A stretch of 64,000 nucleotides of DNA, from positions 72,428 through 136,427 of the forward strand of contig CAWJRO010000016.1 of the NCBI GenBank assembly GCA_963845285.1. The letters run 5' to 3'. The translations under genes and the position numbers were made by a program. Each line of letters opens with the position of its first letter. Position 1 is the stretch's first letter. This document shows, in pieces, positions 43,871-53,766 of the stretch. The notes below the pieces were generated by a model. It had not been told where the DNA came from and ran no database searches. It was given only the letters and a program-made list of their open reading frames with translations. The stretch is from Methanobacterium_C sp963845285 (lineage in GTDB: Archaea; Methanobacteriota; Methanobacteria; Methanobacteriales; Methanobacteriaceae).

Positions 43871-44482
43871 TTACAGTACGTATTCCATTCCAAAGGTTCC
43901 CTCGTTTATTCCAAATTTTTTAGCGCTTTTTTGCCCGCATATTCTGAAACCATGCTGTTCGTACCATGAAATAACCTGCTTGTTGCTAAAAAGGACATCC
44001 AAGAATATTTTGTCACACCCCATCTTTTTTGCATCTTCTTTCGCCTTTTGGAGAAGTTTAGTTCCTATTCCATCACCGCGAAGATCGGGATCAACGGCTA
44101 TGTTTCCTATGTAATAATCCTTATGTTGTATATCCGCAAATGCAATCATCTTATCAATCACAGGTTTAACTATGATTAGCTTCAAGAAATCAAAGAAATT
44201 CACTGCACGGAAATATGACTTCACTTCCTCATTACGTTTTACATCTTCTCCTTTGAAGGCTGTGAGAATTCCCAGTACTTCTTGGTTGCCATTGGATGCA
44301 ATTTTAATGTGTTCATGTCCGTAAGGATTTTTACCAGTTTCTACAATACTTTGAAGTTTTTCAATAGCTTTTTCCTTATCTCTATCCAGAACAGCTAAAA
44401 ATAGGTCTTCATCTGTTTCATAAATTAATTCTGAGACTTTTTTAGTGTCATGATTGTTTATATTCAGTTTTTGAATCTTCAT
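43871..44482 (-). CDS. GNAT family N-acetyltransferase, paralogue
   Basis: The 203-residue protein has the core KDYYIGNIAVDPDLRGDGIGTKLLQKAKEDAKKMGCDKIFLDVLFSNKQVISWYEQHGF and acetyl-CoA loop RGDGIG. It probably arose by tandem duplication with 42979-43596, from which it is separated by 274 bases of AT-rich DNA without a recognised gene. GAGAGG lies about 10 bases before the ATG. Confidence 0.88.
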   Translation of the reverse strand: MKIQKLNINNHDTKKVSELIYETDEDLFLAVLDRDKEKAIEKLQSIVETGKNPYGHEHIKIASNGNQEVLGILTAFKGEDVKRNEEVKSYFRAVNFFDFLKLIIVKPVIDKMIAFADIQHKDYYIGNIAVDPDLRGDGIGTKLLQKAKEDAKKMGCDKIFLDVLFSNKQVISWYEQHGFRICGQKSAKKFGINEGTFGMEYVL

Positions 44483-44637
44483 CCATTACACTGTCCTCTC
44501 CATTAATTCATTATATACTATATCATTCAGAAAGATTAATTGTTTTGTACCTCAAAACCTTCAGTAAATTATTACATTTATAAGTTTCGATCAGTCAAAG
44601 CAAATTATATACTCCACAGGAATATAAATAGAAGATT

Positions 44638-46428
44638 ATGGAAACCAAAAGATTCGTGCTTCTGGACATAGACTACATCACAGAAGGCGATAAAGCTGTT
44701 ATAAGATTATTTGGGAAAATTAAAGGTGATGAAGAAGGTAAATCAATAATAGTTCTTGATAAAAACTTCAAACCCTACATATACGTCGTTCCAGAGGATC
44801 ATGAGGCCTGTGTAGATGATTTAAACGAACTTGAAGTTGAATCAGTCAATTGGGTTCGTAAAAATGACAATGGTCATGATGAAGACTTTTTGAAGGTTAT
44901 ATTAAACCATCCACAGGATGTACCAAAATTAAGGGACACTATAAGGGGTTTAGGATCTGTAGAGGACATCCGGGAACATGACATACCATTTTACCGCCGT
45001 TACCTTGTAGATAAAGGAATATTTCCAATGTCTGAAGTTGAAGTGGATGGTAAGTGCCTGACCGGAGATGATGTCAAATTTTCCTGTGAAAAGGCAGTTT
45101 GCATTTTCCAGATGGATGGAGAACCACGCCCCATTGAATCAGAGTTTCCTGAACTCAAGATCCTGAGCTTTGATATTGAGGTGAGAAATCCCAAGGGCAT
45201 GCCTCAGGCAGAAGTTGATGAGATCATCATGATAAGCCTTTCAAGCAACCAGGGTCTTGAGAAGGTCATTTCAACCGCAGAATCATCACTTGATTTTGTT
45301 GAAACAGTTAAAACTGAGACAAAGATGCTTGAAAGATTTGTGGAAATTGTGAAATCAGAAAATCCGGACCTTCTGATTGGGTACAACTCAGACAACTTCG
45401 ACCTGCCTTACATAAGAGATAGAGCTGCCAAACTCGGTGTGATCTTGAACATGGGTACAGACGGTTCACAGCTCAAATTTATGAGGAGAGGTTTTGCAAA
45501 TGCAGGCCTGATAAAAGGTAGAATACATGTGGATCTCTACCTCTTAATGCGTCGCTACCTCACCCTTGACCGATACACCCTCGAAAGGGTTTACAGAGAG
45601 CTTTTTGGCGAGGAAAAGCGAGATATTCCTGGTGATGAGATCTTCGAGTACTGGGATGAAGGTGGAGAAAAGCTGGAAATGCTCTTCAATTATTCATTAG
45701 ACGATGCTGTGGCAGTTACAAAGATTGGGGAGAAGATGTTGCCCTTGAGTCTTGAACTTACAAGGATAGTGGGCCAGCCATTTTTTGATATTGCTCGAAT
45801 GACCACAGGACAGATGGTTGAATGGTACCTCATCCGAAAGGCCTATGAGTACGGAGATATGGTTCCAAACAAACCTTCATCATCCCAGTACTCACAAAGG
45901 AAGCATAAAAAAAGGATAGTTGGGGGTTACGTAAAGGACCCTGTTAAGGGACTGCACGAAAACATAGTTTCCTTTGATTTCAGGAGTCTGTACCCAAGTA
46001 TAATCATATCAAAAAATGTTTCTCCAGACACATTTGTAAATGAATGCAATGAAGATACTTGCCATATAGCTCCAGAGGTTGGTCACAAGTTCCTTAAAGA
46101 GCCTGTGGGTTTTGTACCCTCAATAATTGGGAACATACTCAAGGAACGTGTCAGGATTAAAACCCTGATGAAAGCATCTAAAAATCCTCGGGAGAAGCAG
46201 ATCCTGGACGTGCAGCAGCAGGCCCTGAAACGACTTGCAAACTCAATGTACGGCGTTTACGGTTATTCAAGGTTTAGATGGTACAGAATAGAATGTGCAG
46301 ATGCCGTAACAGCTTGGGGAAGAGATTTCATCAAGAAAACCATGAAAAAAGCCGAAGATTATGGTTTTAAAGCAATTTATGCCGATACTGATGGTTTTTA
46401 TGCTACCTACATTGAAGATGACGACTAA
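44638..46428 (+). CDS. polB1: Family B DNA polymerase, large part of a naturally split enzyme (PolB1)
   Basis: The 596-residue protein has the N-terminal domain, the 3'-5' exonuclease (Exo I LSFDIEV near 178, Exo II GYNSDNFDLPY, Exo III YSLDDAV) and the palm/fingers with motif A DFRSLYPSIII (near 447), motif B QQALKRLANSMYGVYGY and motif C YADTDGF (near 585). It then stops after ten or so residues (YIEDDD), where family B enzymes continue for another 200 with the thumb. This is the break point known for Methanothermobacter PolB, where the thumb is a separate gene elsewhere. No thumb gene is adjacent here. So it is a normal gene, not a truncation. It replicates or repairs DNA beside the D-family enzyme. 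Confidence 0.95.
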   Translation: METKRFVLLDIDYITEGDKAVIRLFGKIKGDEEGKSIIVLDKNFKPYIYVVPEDHEACVDDLNELEVESVNWVRKNDNGHDEDFLKVILNHPQDVPKLRDTIRGLGSVEDIREHDIPFYRRYLVDKGIFPMSEVEVDGKCLTGDDVKFSCEKAVCIFQMDGEPRPIESEFPELKILSFDIEVRNPKGMPQAEVDEIIMISLSSNQGLEKVISTAESSLDFVETVKTETKMLERFVEIVKSENPDLLIGYNSDNFDLPYIRDRAAKLGVILNMGTDGSQLKFMRRGFANAGLIKGRIHVDLYLLMRRYLTLDRYTLERVYRELFGEEKRDIPGDEIFEYWDEGGEKLEMLFNYSLDDAVAVTKIGEKMLPLSLELTRIVGQPFFDIARMTTGQMVEWYLIRKAYEYGDMVPNKPSSSQYSQRKHKKRIVGGYVKDPVKGLHENIVSFDFRSLYPSIIISKNVSPDTFVNECNEDTCHIAPEVGHKFLKEPVGFVPSIIGNILKERVRIKTLMKASKNPREKQILDVQQQALKRLANSMYGVYGYSRFRWYRIECADAVTAWGRDFIKKTMKKAEDYGFKAIYADTDGFYATYIEDDD

Positions 46429-46564
46429 TTAAATCAATAGAAATCAGAGCATTTCATACCTTCACATTAAATTTAAATGGAGGTAGAGCTCTGTAATACT
46501 TGATGGAGATCCATTTTGAATCAATTTAAACTGTCACAATTATATTTTATAACATGTCCCTGAT

Positions 46565-47365
46565 TCATTCATAGGGTACATCAATCAAGCCCAGTAAACG
46601 GGTGGTGAATATCATAAGGAATGGGGCCACCAAAACCGTTCCAATGAGTTGTCCCACAGTGGAGCCCAAATAGGGTATTCCCTGGAGTGCATTGAAGATA
46701 AGCTGTTTAACTATGTAAAACACTATACCTGTAATGATAGTAACCAGGAGCATGTTTTTCAGGCCTACCTTTCTTATCTTTGCAAAGACATGGGGCATGT
46801 TAAATCCCCAACGGATGCTTCCATCATGATGTACCATAGTTAAAATCGCACCCTGCATCATGATATTAAAACAGATGAAAAAGATCACCAACCCTATGAT
46901 CAGTGCATATTCCGTGAACAGGCCTAAATCAAGGTTGGTAAAGGTTGTAAATTCAAAAATCCCTACGATCAACAATATCAAAGGTAAAATAAAATAGACA
47001 ATGAGAATCAGACTCTCCTTTATTCCATGTACAAAAAGATTTAAAGGATGCTGAAAACCAGGTGGACTGGTTGATCCTTCAACTGTTTCCTCCACTATAC
47101 GAAACCCGTACCCTATTTCAATAAATGACAATACTGTAATAATTCCCACTATTGAGGCAATTATCAAAATATCAAATATGCTGTCAATCGTGCAACCTAA
47201 TTTTAAATCAGTGACATGGTCAGTTAAAACCAATATTAATCCCAATATCAAAAAGTTGCGCCAGTCTGAAACTGCATATACCACTGCATCCCTTAAAATA
47301 GTTTTTAATTTTCTATTGGCAACCACAAATATTCCATCCTTTAAATCTATGTCATCAAAGCCCAC
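46565..47365 (-). CDS. DUF4013 family membrane protein
   Basis: The 266-residue protein has about six membrane segments and the typical DUF4013 start region (LKDAVVYAVSDWRNFLILGLI) and EEIGYGFRIVEETVEG-like loop (here IEIGYGFRIVEETVEGSTSPPGF). Common in Methanobacteria, often in several copies; function unknown. The start is GTG at 47365, with the ribosome binding signal overlapping it, so a leaderless mRNA is possible. Confidence 0.85.
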   Translation of the reverse strand: MGFDDIDLKDGIFVVANRKLKTILRDAVVYAVSDWRNFLILGLILVLTDHVTDLKLGCTIDSIFDILIIASIVGIITVLSFIEIGYGFRIVEETVEGSTSPPGFQHPLNLFVHGIKESLILIVYFILPLILLIVGIFEFTTFTNLDLGLFTEYALIIGLVIFFICFNIMMQGAILTMVHHDGSIRWGFNMPHVFAKIRKVGLKNMLLVTIITGIVFYIVKQLIFNALQGIPYLGSTVGQLIGTVLVAPFLMIFTTRLLGLIDVPYE

Positions 47366-47434
47366 CTAATAATTTGATATGGTTACTAATTTTATTGTAT
47401 TTAGTTCATGACCTTAAAAAATAGGTATAATTAA

Positions 47435-47947
47435 CTATTCATATTGTTCATAGCAAACGATCTGACCGGTAGTTTTTCTTGGCCTTGGATCTGGGCTTTC
47501 ATCAGGATATCCAAGTGTGAACATTGCCACAACCCTTATACCTGCAGGTATTCCCAGTGTTTTTTTCACTGCTTCTTCACTGAAGGCTCCCAACCAGCAG
47601 GTTCCAAGTCCTTCTTCCACAGCTTCAAGGACCATAAATGAAACTGCAATCGACAGGTCAACTGTGTAAGCAGGCTGTCCGCACGGCATTACAGATGCAG
47701 ATTCTGTTGAGCATGCCACAATTATCACGGGTGCTTCTTGGATAAACTGCTGACCTTTAGCTGCAGTTACTAGGTTTTTTCTCGTGTTTTCATCCTTCAC
47801 CACCAGAAATTTCCATTCCTGACGATTTGCAGCTGAAGGTGCCAGTCTCGCTGATTCTAATATTTTATTTAGCTTTTCTTCATTTACTTCCATGTCTTTA
47901 TATCTTCTTATGCTTCTTCTATCCTTTATTGCTTCAAAAACATCCAT
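47435..47947 (-). CDS. Nitroreductase family protein
   Basis: The 170-residue FMN-dependent reductase has IKDRRSIRRYKDMEVNEEKLNKILESARLAPSAANRQEW (the FMN phosphate-binding arginines), then GLGTCWLGAF and a C-terminal TLGYPDESPDPRPRK. It forms dimers and reduces nitro, flavin or quinone-like compounds with NAD(P)H or F420H2. GAGGGGG precedes the ATG. It stands near the DUF4013 gene on the same strand (69 bases). Confidence 0.92.
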   Translation of the reverse strand: MDVFEAIKDRRSIRRYKDMEVNEEKLNKILESARLAPSAANRQEWKFLVVKDENTRKNLVTAAKGQQFIQEAPVIIVACSTESASVMPCGQPAYTVDLSIAVSFMVLEAVEEGLGTCWLGAFSEEAVKKTLGIPAGIRVVAMFTLGYPDESPDPRPRKTTGQIVCYEQYE

Positions 47948-48293
47948 AAAAACATCCCCCTCTGTTTTTCATCCAAATAGATTCCAAACCTCACTTCAAT
48001 CAACCGTAAACAGTTTGAATTGAACATTGACTTATTATTTTAGTTCTTTTTTTATAAATATTTGAAATTATCTAAAATATGAAATTATTTGAGATAATTA
48101 TTTATTTTTATCTAACTTAACATCAATAAAATTTACTCAACTTTTTAATCAACTTGAAAAACTAAAGAATGAATTTCAGTTAAGATCTGTTATTGTTATA
48201 ATTTATTCATTAAATTTTACATAAATTGAAAATTATATAGTGAACATAAAGTATCAAAGGTAGTGTTGCAGATCTTGTAAAAGGAGGCAAAAA
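47948..48293. other. Divergent intergenic region with promoter of the methyltransferase
   Basis: The 346-base AT-rich spacer has a TATA box candidate AAATTATATAG at 48230-48240 and a strong AAAGGAGG ribosome binding site just before 48294. Near 48050-48110 there are repeated TTTGAAATTATCT/TTTGAGATAATT stretches that could be a minus-strand promoter. No gene is seen. Confidence 0.4.
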
Positions 48294-48971
48294 ATGTCAC
48301 ACAGCATAATAAAAGAAAAATTCAATGAATGCGCTGAAGAGTACGATAAACAGCGCAGAGCCCTTATTCCCCATCTTGACGAATTTTACGCTACAGTGGC
48401 TGATTTAGCCCGAAGTGAGGTTCCAGGGCCGAAGATACTGGATCTTGGAGCAGGTACAGGGTTGCTTACAAAACAACTCTTTAAAAGATACAGAAAATCC
48501 GAATTCACCCTTATAGACCTTTCTGAAAATATGCTGAACATTGCAAAGCAGAGGTTTGAAGGTTTCCCCAACTTCAAATACATAAATGGGAACTACCTTG
48601 AACATGATTTTGATAATTCATTCGACATCGTGACTTCCTCACTTTCAATCCACCATCTTGAAGACCGGGATAAAAAGGTTTTATACGGCAATATATATGA
48701 TATCCTGAACAATGGTGGAATATTCATCAACGCGGACCAGGTTCACGCCCCAAATCTGCAAAATGAAAAAGAATACCAGAGAAAATGGCGGGAGTACATA
48801 GAGGATGGTCCACTTACGGAAGCTGAGAAAAAAGCTGTTTTGAAAAGAATGGAACTTGACAAACCCGCAACCCTCGAAAAAAACCTGAAATGGATTGAAA
48901 ACATCGGTTTTAAGGATGTGGATGTTTACTACAAGTACTATAATTTCTGCATCATGTACGGTAAAAAATAA
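48294..48971 (+). CDS. Class I SAM-dependent methyltransferase
   Basis: The 225-residue protein has motif I ILDLGAGTGLLT (about residues 46-57), acidic motif II FTLIDLSENML, and post motifs SFDIVTSSLSIHHL and LNNGGIFINADQV. It resembles ubiquinone/menaquinone-type small-molecule methyltransferases, but methanogens here lack those quinones, so the substrate is unknown. AAAGGAGG lies 7 bases before the ATG. Monocistronic. Confidence 0.9.
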   Translation: MSHSIIKEKFNECAEEYDKQRRALIPHLDEFYATVADLARSEVPGPKILDLGAGTGLLTKQLFKRYRKSEFTLIDLSENMLNIAKQRFEGFPNFKYINGNYLEHDFDNSFDIVTSSLSIHHLEDRDKKVLYGNIYDILNNGGIFINADQVHAPNLQNEKEYQRKWREYIEDGPLTEAEKKAVLKRMELDKPATLEKNLKWIENIGFKDVDVYYKYYNFCIMYGKK

Positions 48972-49078
48972 TAATCAAACATGAAAAGTCAAATGGTAAA
49001 TGAAGTTATAATTATGACTTAATCAAAAACAATCAATTGAAAGACAAAATGGGGTAAAAATAAGGGTAGGAGTTTCAA

Positions 49079-49779
49079 ATGCTGTTTAACAAACGTTTAG
49101 ACGAACTTGCAAGGGAATTGGGTGCAGATTTTGTTGGTGTGGCTGACCTTTCCAGTGCACACGATGCCATTGTAAAGCAGGGTGGAGAGAGAATTGCTGC
49201 TTATCCCCGGGCAATTTCCATTGGGATCGTGCTTCTGGATACCATTGTTGATGAACTTCCACACAGGAACAAACGCTGTGTAGCTGTAAGTTACCAACAT
49301 ACATATGATATCACAAACCTCAGACTCGACCTTATAACCTCACGTTTAAGCAGTTCAATCCAAAAAGAAGGTTACAAAGCCCTTCCAATACCTGCATCAG
49401 AACGCTGCGATGATGAACGTATATGCGCAGTCTTTTCAAACAAAATGGCGGCCCATTTAGCCGGTCTGGGTTGGATAGGTAAAAGTTGTCTCCTCATCAC
49501 ACCCGAGGCAGGTCCAAGGGTCAGATGGGCAACTGTGCTGACAGATGCACCTCTAAACTCTACAGGAGAACCTATGGGAGAGCAATGCGGTAAATGCACC
49601 GATTGCATGGACATCTGCCTGTATCTGCATTTACAGGGAGAAACTTCAGAGAAGATGAATCAAGGGATGTTCGTTACGATGCCAGAAAGTGTGAGAAATA
49701 CTTTGAAGATATGAAAAAGAAGGGAAATACAGCTGTCTGCGGCCTCTGTGTTTATGTCTGTCCACATGGACAAAAATGA
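49079..49779 (+). pseudogene. QueG-like double 4Fe-4S protein, split by one frameshift
   Basis: The first 180 residues read normally (ELARELGADFVGVADLSSA, then AHLAGLGWIGKSCLLITPEAGPRVRWATVLTD, then CGKCTDCMDIC). In the annotated frame it goes astray after CTDCMDIC. One base earlier or later the protein continues PVSAFTGRNFREDESRDV, then CGLCVYVCPHGQK and a stop at 49777. Restoring one C in the CC at 49618-49619 gives the normal C-x2-C-x2-C-x3-C-P cluster motif and a 233-residue protein. It resembles the epoxyqueuosine reductase/4Fe-4S dicluster group. It is a recent pseudogene or a base-call error. Confidence 0.82.
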
Positions 49780-49895
49780 TTTTTTAAAAATCAATTAGCT
49801 AAAACAAGAGATAAATAAAATTAAGAATTGATAAATTAAAATATTTTTAGGAAAACTAAATTAAAATTTTTAAGAAAACTAAATTTTTAACAGTG

Positions 49896-50651
49896 TTAAT
49901 GTACGGATCTGAGGATAGTAACAGCAAAAACCGCAGCTCCAAATCCATTATCTATATTCACAACTGCAATTCCTGGGGCGCATGACTGAAGCATTGCATA
50001 AAGTGCCGTGAATCCCCCTTCTCCAACTCCGTATCCAACTGATGTTGGCACACCAACAACTGGAATATCCACAAGACCCGCTACAACAGAGGGTAGCGCT
50101 CCTTCCATCCCTGCAACCACTACAATGACCTTAACATCCTCCTCGATCATTTTCCTGACGTGAGAAAACAGCCTGTGGATTCCTGCAACTCCCACGTCGT
50201 AAGCCTTTACCACTTCACAGCCCGCTTCCTCTGCAACTACCCTGGCCTCTTCTGCAACTGGAATATCCGAGGTGCCTGCTGTTATTATACCAATTTTACC
50301 TATTTTTTCGATTTCATGATCCTTAATCACCAAGATCTTGGCTCTTTTATTGTACTCAAGTTTAAAACCCTTATCAGTTAACACAGTTAGATCATCTTTT
50401 ATAGCATCATATCTCTCGTTTTGGAGTCGGGTTACAATTACGCGTCCTTCACTGGCCAAAATTATTTTTACGATCTCCTCATCGTCTTTACCCTCAGCAA
50501 AAATTGTTTCTGGAACGCCCGTTCTAACATCCCGACCGGTGTCTAACTTTGCAAAATCCTCTAACTCCAGGATCTGCGAGGTCTTAAGCATTTTTTCAGC
50601 TTCTTCTGCTGAAATTTTCCCATTTATAAGTTTTTGAAGTATTTCCCTCAT
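49896..50651 (-). CDS. larB: Nickel pincer cofactor biosynthesis protein LarB
   Basis: The 251-residue protein has the LarB N-terminal region (LINGKISAEEAEKML, DTGRDVRTGVPETIFAEGK) and a C-terminal PurE/AIR carboxylase-like domain (GIITAGTSDIPVAEEARVVAEEAGCEV, then VVAGMEGALPSVVAGLVDIPVVGVPTSVGYG). It carboxylates and hydrolyses nicotinic acid adenine dinucleotide in nickel-pincer cofactor synthesis. larC, larE and a lactate racemase-like gene are not in this window. Starts at the ATG 50651. Confidence 0.95.
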   Translation of the reverse strand: MREILQKLINGKISAEEAEKMLKTSQILELEDFAKLDTGRDVRTGVPETIFAEGKDDEEIVKIILASEGRVIVTRLQNERYDAIKDDLTVLTDKGFKLEYNKRAKILVIKDHEIEKIGKIGIITAGTSDIPVAEEARVVAEEAGCEVVKAYDVGVAGIHRLFSHVRKMIEEDVKVIVVVAGMEGALPSVVAGLVDIPVVGVPTSVGYGVGEGGFTALYAMLQSCAPGIAVVNIDNGFGAAVFAVTILRSVH

Positions 50652-50795
50652 GGTATCACTAATCTTATCTATTTCAATATATAAAGTTGAAATGTTAAAA
50701 ACAATTCTATGGGATCTAAATACTTAAATAAATTTTATTTATTAAAACAAGTTCCTAGATTCAATATCATAAATCTGATTTTTAAGAGACATGGA

Positions 50796-50902
50796 GAGGA
50801 TGTTTCATAGCTCAAAATTTGCAAAAAAATAAGGACAAATAAAGCTTTAAATTCAGAAATAAGCAAAATTATATGTGTCAAAAGTAATCATGAGACAGTC
50901 TC
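50796..50902 (+). mobile_element. MITE copy 5
   Basis: The 107-bp element has ends GAGGATGTTTCATAG (two changes from the others, so older) and (inward) GAGACTGTCTCATGATT. It lies in the 499-base divergent gap 50652-51150, which otherwise holds AT-rich DNA and promoter regions for larB and hypF. Confidence 0.83.
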
Positions 50903-51150
50903 ATAAATTTTAAAAAGAAGATAAAACCTTTTAAAGAGGATAAAATTACAGAATCACTTAATTATATTACATGAATACATTGCATGGAAATCTTTACAAA
51001 ATTGGAATTAAACATGAAATGACTGCATCAAACAGATCCAAATTAATCACATGTAAAATTAGTGAAATGTAGATCTATAAGAATATCATTTAAAGATCAG
51101 TGAAATAGATAATCAGATCAGTATAAAATTTAGAATCAAAACCTTGGGGT

Positions 51151-53466
51151 ATGAAGTTGGAAAAAGCCAGAATCTTAGTACAGGGAATAGTACAGGGAGT
51201 TGGATTCAGACCCACTGTATACAGAATAGCAAAGAGCATGAATCTCACAGGATACGTGCGTAACCTTGGAAATATCGTTGAAATCCTGCTTGAAGGAGAA
51301 AAATGTGAGATAGAAGGTTTTACAAAAAATTTGAAGCTTAAAAAACCTCCAATATCCAGGATAAACTCCTTGAAAATAGAGTGGCTTGAATCCAATGTTT
51401 CGGGAGAATTTAACGACTTTGAGATACTGAAAAGCTCTGAAAAATTCTCAGGATCATCTGTAATACCCCCAGACCTTGCAACATGTGACCAGTGCCTTGA
51501 AGAGGTTTTAAACAGCAAAGACCGCAGGTACAAGTATCCCTTCACGGCTTGCACAGACTGCGGGCCACGATTCACGGTCATAAAATCCATTCCCTACGAC
51601 AGGGAAAGGACCTCCATGGACGAATTTCCCCTGTGCAACGACTGCATGGAAGAGTACCAGAACCCAGAAGACCGCAGGTACCATGCTGAAGCCACCTGCT
51701 GCCCAGAATGTGGGCCAGAAGTCTTCTTATACAAAGAAAACCGTATAAATGTGGAAAATCCAATAAAAGAAGCTGTTAAACTGATAGATGATGGAAATAT
51801 ACTGGCAATAAAGGGTATTGGAGGCACACATTTGGTTGTAAAGACAACTGATGAGGGGCCTGTTGATGAACTTCGAAAGAGACTTGGAAGGTTTAATCAG
51901 GCCTTTGCCTGCATGTCACCAGACATTGAAACAGTTAAAACCTTTGCAGAGGTTGCAGATTTTGAGGAAAAAACATTGTTATCAAGAAGAAGGCCCATAG
52001 TTGTTTTAAACAAAAGCCAGGATTATTATCTGGCGCCGTCTGTTTCACCAATGCTCCACAACCTTGGTGTGATGCTTCCCTACTCTGGACTCCACCACTT
52101 ACTTTTTCAGTACACCCGGGAACCCGCATTTATCATGACATCAGCAAACATGCCCGGAGAGCCCATGCTCATAGATAACAGGGACATAGTTGAAAAACTG
52201 GGCGGTGTTGCAGATTACTTCCTCCTCCACGACAGGAAGATCATTAACAGGTGCGACGACTCTGTTGTAAGGTTTAGAGGAGGTGAGATGGCATTTATAA
52301 GGCGTTCAAGAGGTTATGTTCCTGAACCCTACGATTTTTCAGGGATCAACAATAAATTGAACGTACTTGCGCTGGGACCTGAGATCGACGTCACTTTCTC
52401 ACTTTTAAATGAGGGAAACTGCTACGTATCCCAGCACATAGGGAACACAACCAAATATGAAACCTTCAAATATCTTCAAAATGCCATAGACCACATGAGA
52501 AACATAACAAAAACAGATTCTGTGGATGTTGTGGCCTGCGACCTCCATCCAATGTTCTTCACAACCAAACTTGCAAAAAAATTGGGTGATAGATTCCAAT
52601 GCCCTGTTTTCCCTGTTCAGCATCACCATGCACATGCAGCAGCCCTGGCTGTGGACAACGGAGTCAATGAATTTATGTGCATAGCTGCAGATGGTGTGGG
52701 CTACGGAGAAGATGGAACAGCCTGGGGCGGTGAGATACTCCACTTGAAAAGTGGAGAATATGAGCGGGTTGGGAGTTTGATGCCGCAAAAAATGGCTGGC
52801 GGTGATTTAACAACCAAGTACCCTATTAGAATGGTTATGTCAATGCTCTATGACCATTGCGATACTGAAAAACTTGTGGATCTGATGAAAACCAGTTACA
52901 TGGACTACTTCAAGCACGGTGAAAGGGAAGTAGAACTTGTGGCAAAACAGCTGGAACGTGATTTCAACATCAACCAGACCACCAGTACCGGGCGTGTGCT
53001 TGATGCAATTTCTTCAGCCAGTGGTATATGTGGTGAGCGTACTTATGAAGGTGAATGTTCAATGAAACTGGAGTCTGTGGCTCGAAGTGGTGATGATTCC
53101 CTTGAGATTCCTGTTGAAATTAAAAAACACCATGGAATGGATGTTCTTGACACGACCCAGATAATGCTCTCCCTTCTGGAGATGAAAGGATCCGGTGAAA
53201 GGGTGCAGGATATAGCAAAGGCTGCCCAGAAAGCTGTGTCCCAGGGGCTTGCAGAGTTAGCAATAAAGGCTGTGGAAAAAACAGATCTGGATGTTATAGG
53301 TGGTTCTGGTGGTGTTTTTTACAACGAAACTATGAGCATGACCATAAAAGCTGTTGTGGAAGATGCAGGCTACAGGTTCATCCAGCATAAAAATAGCTGT
53401 GCAGGTGATGGTTCTGTGTCAATGGGACAGGCTGCAGTTGCAGCATGGCATTACAAAGATTTATAA
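51151..53466 (+). CDS. hypF: Carbamoyltransferase HypF, [NiFe]-hydrogenase maturation
   Basis: The 771-residue, full-length four-part protein has an acylphosphatase domain (1-90, VQGIVQGVGFRPTVYRIA), two zinc fingers (CDQCLEEV...CTDCGPRF and CNDCMEEY...CCPECGPE), a YrdC-like domain (about 195-385, with AIKGIGGTHLV and RRSRGYVPEP) and a Kae1-like domain (HHHAHAAALA near 490, DGVGYGEDGTAWGGE). It turns carbamoyl phosphate into a thiocarbamate on HypE that becomes the cyanide ligands of the hydrogenase iron. Hydrogenotrophic methanogens need this for their hydrogenases. The start is the ATG behind GGGGT. Confidence 0.96.
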   Translation: MKLEKARILVQGIVQGVGFRPTVYRIAKSMNLTGYVRNLGNIVEILLEGEKCEIEGFTKNLKLKKPPISRINSLKIEWLESNVSGEFNDFEILKSSEKFSGSSVIPPDLATCDQCLEEVLNSKDRRYKYPFTACTDCGPRFTVIKSIPYDRERTSMDEFPLCNDCMEEYQNPEDRRYHAEATCCPECGPEVFLYKENRINVENPIKEAVKLIDDGNILAIKGIGGTHLVVKTTDEGPVDELRKRLGRFNQAFACMSPDIETVKTFAEVADFEEKTLLSRRRPIVVLNKSQDYYLAPSVSPMLHNLGVMLPYSGLHHLLFQYTREPAFIMTSANMPGEPMLIDNRDIVEKLGGVADYFLLHDRKIINRCDDSVVRFRGGEMAFIRRSRGYVPEPYDFSGINNKLNVLALGPEIDVTFSLLNEGNCYVSQHIGNTTKYETFKYLQNAIDHMRNITKTDSVDVVACDLHPMFFTTKLAKKLGDRFQCPVFPVQHHHAHAAALAVDNGVNEFMCIAADGVGYGEDGTAWGGEILHLKSGEYERVGSLMPQKMAGGDLTTKYPIRMVMSMLYDHCDTEKLVDLMKTSYMDYFKHGEREVELVAKQLERDFNINQTTSTGRVLDAISSASGICGERTYEGECSMKLESVARSGDDSLEIPVEIKKHHGMDVLDTTQIMLSLLEMKGSGERVQDIAKAAQKAVSQGLAELAIKAVEKTDLDVIGGSGGVFYNETMSMTIKAVVEDAGYRFIQHKNSCAGDGSVSMGQAAVAAWHYKDL

Positions 53467-53766
53467 CCATATGGGATTGTAAATCATATGGAATTTAGGG
53501 ATCTATAATTTTACCGTAACATCCCAAAAAATTTCATATAATTTTATTATAAAAGTTTTTAGGTTTTTGTTTTAGAAAATAAGGAGTTTTAACAGGAATA
53601 GAAAAAATTGTTTATCAAAACACAAAATTCAAAACCCCTAAGTTTTTGACAGTATCAATTCGTAAAGTGTTGATATTAAATAGTGTATAACAGTCAAACA
53701 CATTAAAACCAAATAAAAACTTGTAAAAAAAGTTTCACATCTCTAAAAAAACGTTGCCGCTGCTAC
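53467..53766. other. Convergent intergenic region, nothing recognised
   Basis: The 300-base spacer lies between the ends of hypF and the minus-strand regulator, with several T-rich tracts on both strands that suit archaeal termination. No gene or RNA was recognised. Confidence 0.45.

Noticed and set aside
44638..46428. PolB as a truncated pseudogene
   Set aside because: The end point matches the known split of PolB in Methanobacteriales and all catalytic motifs are intact.
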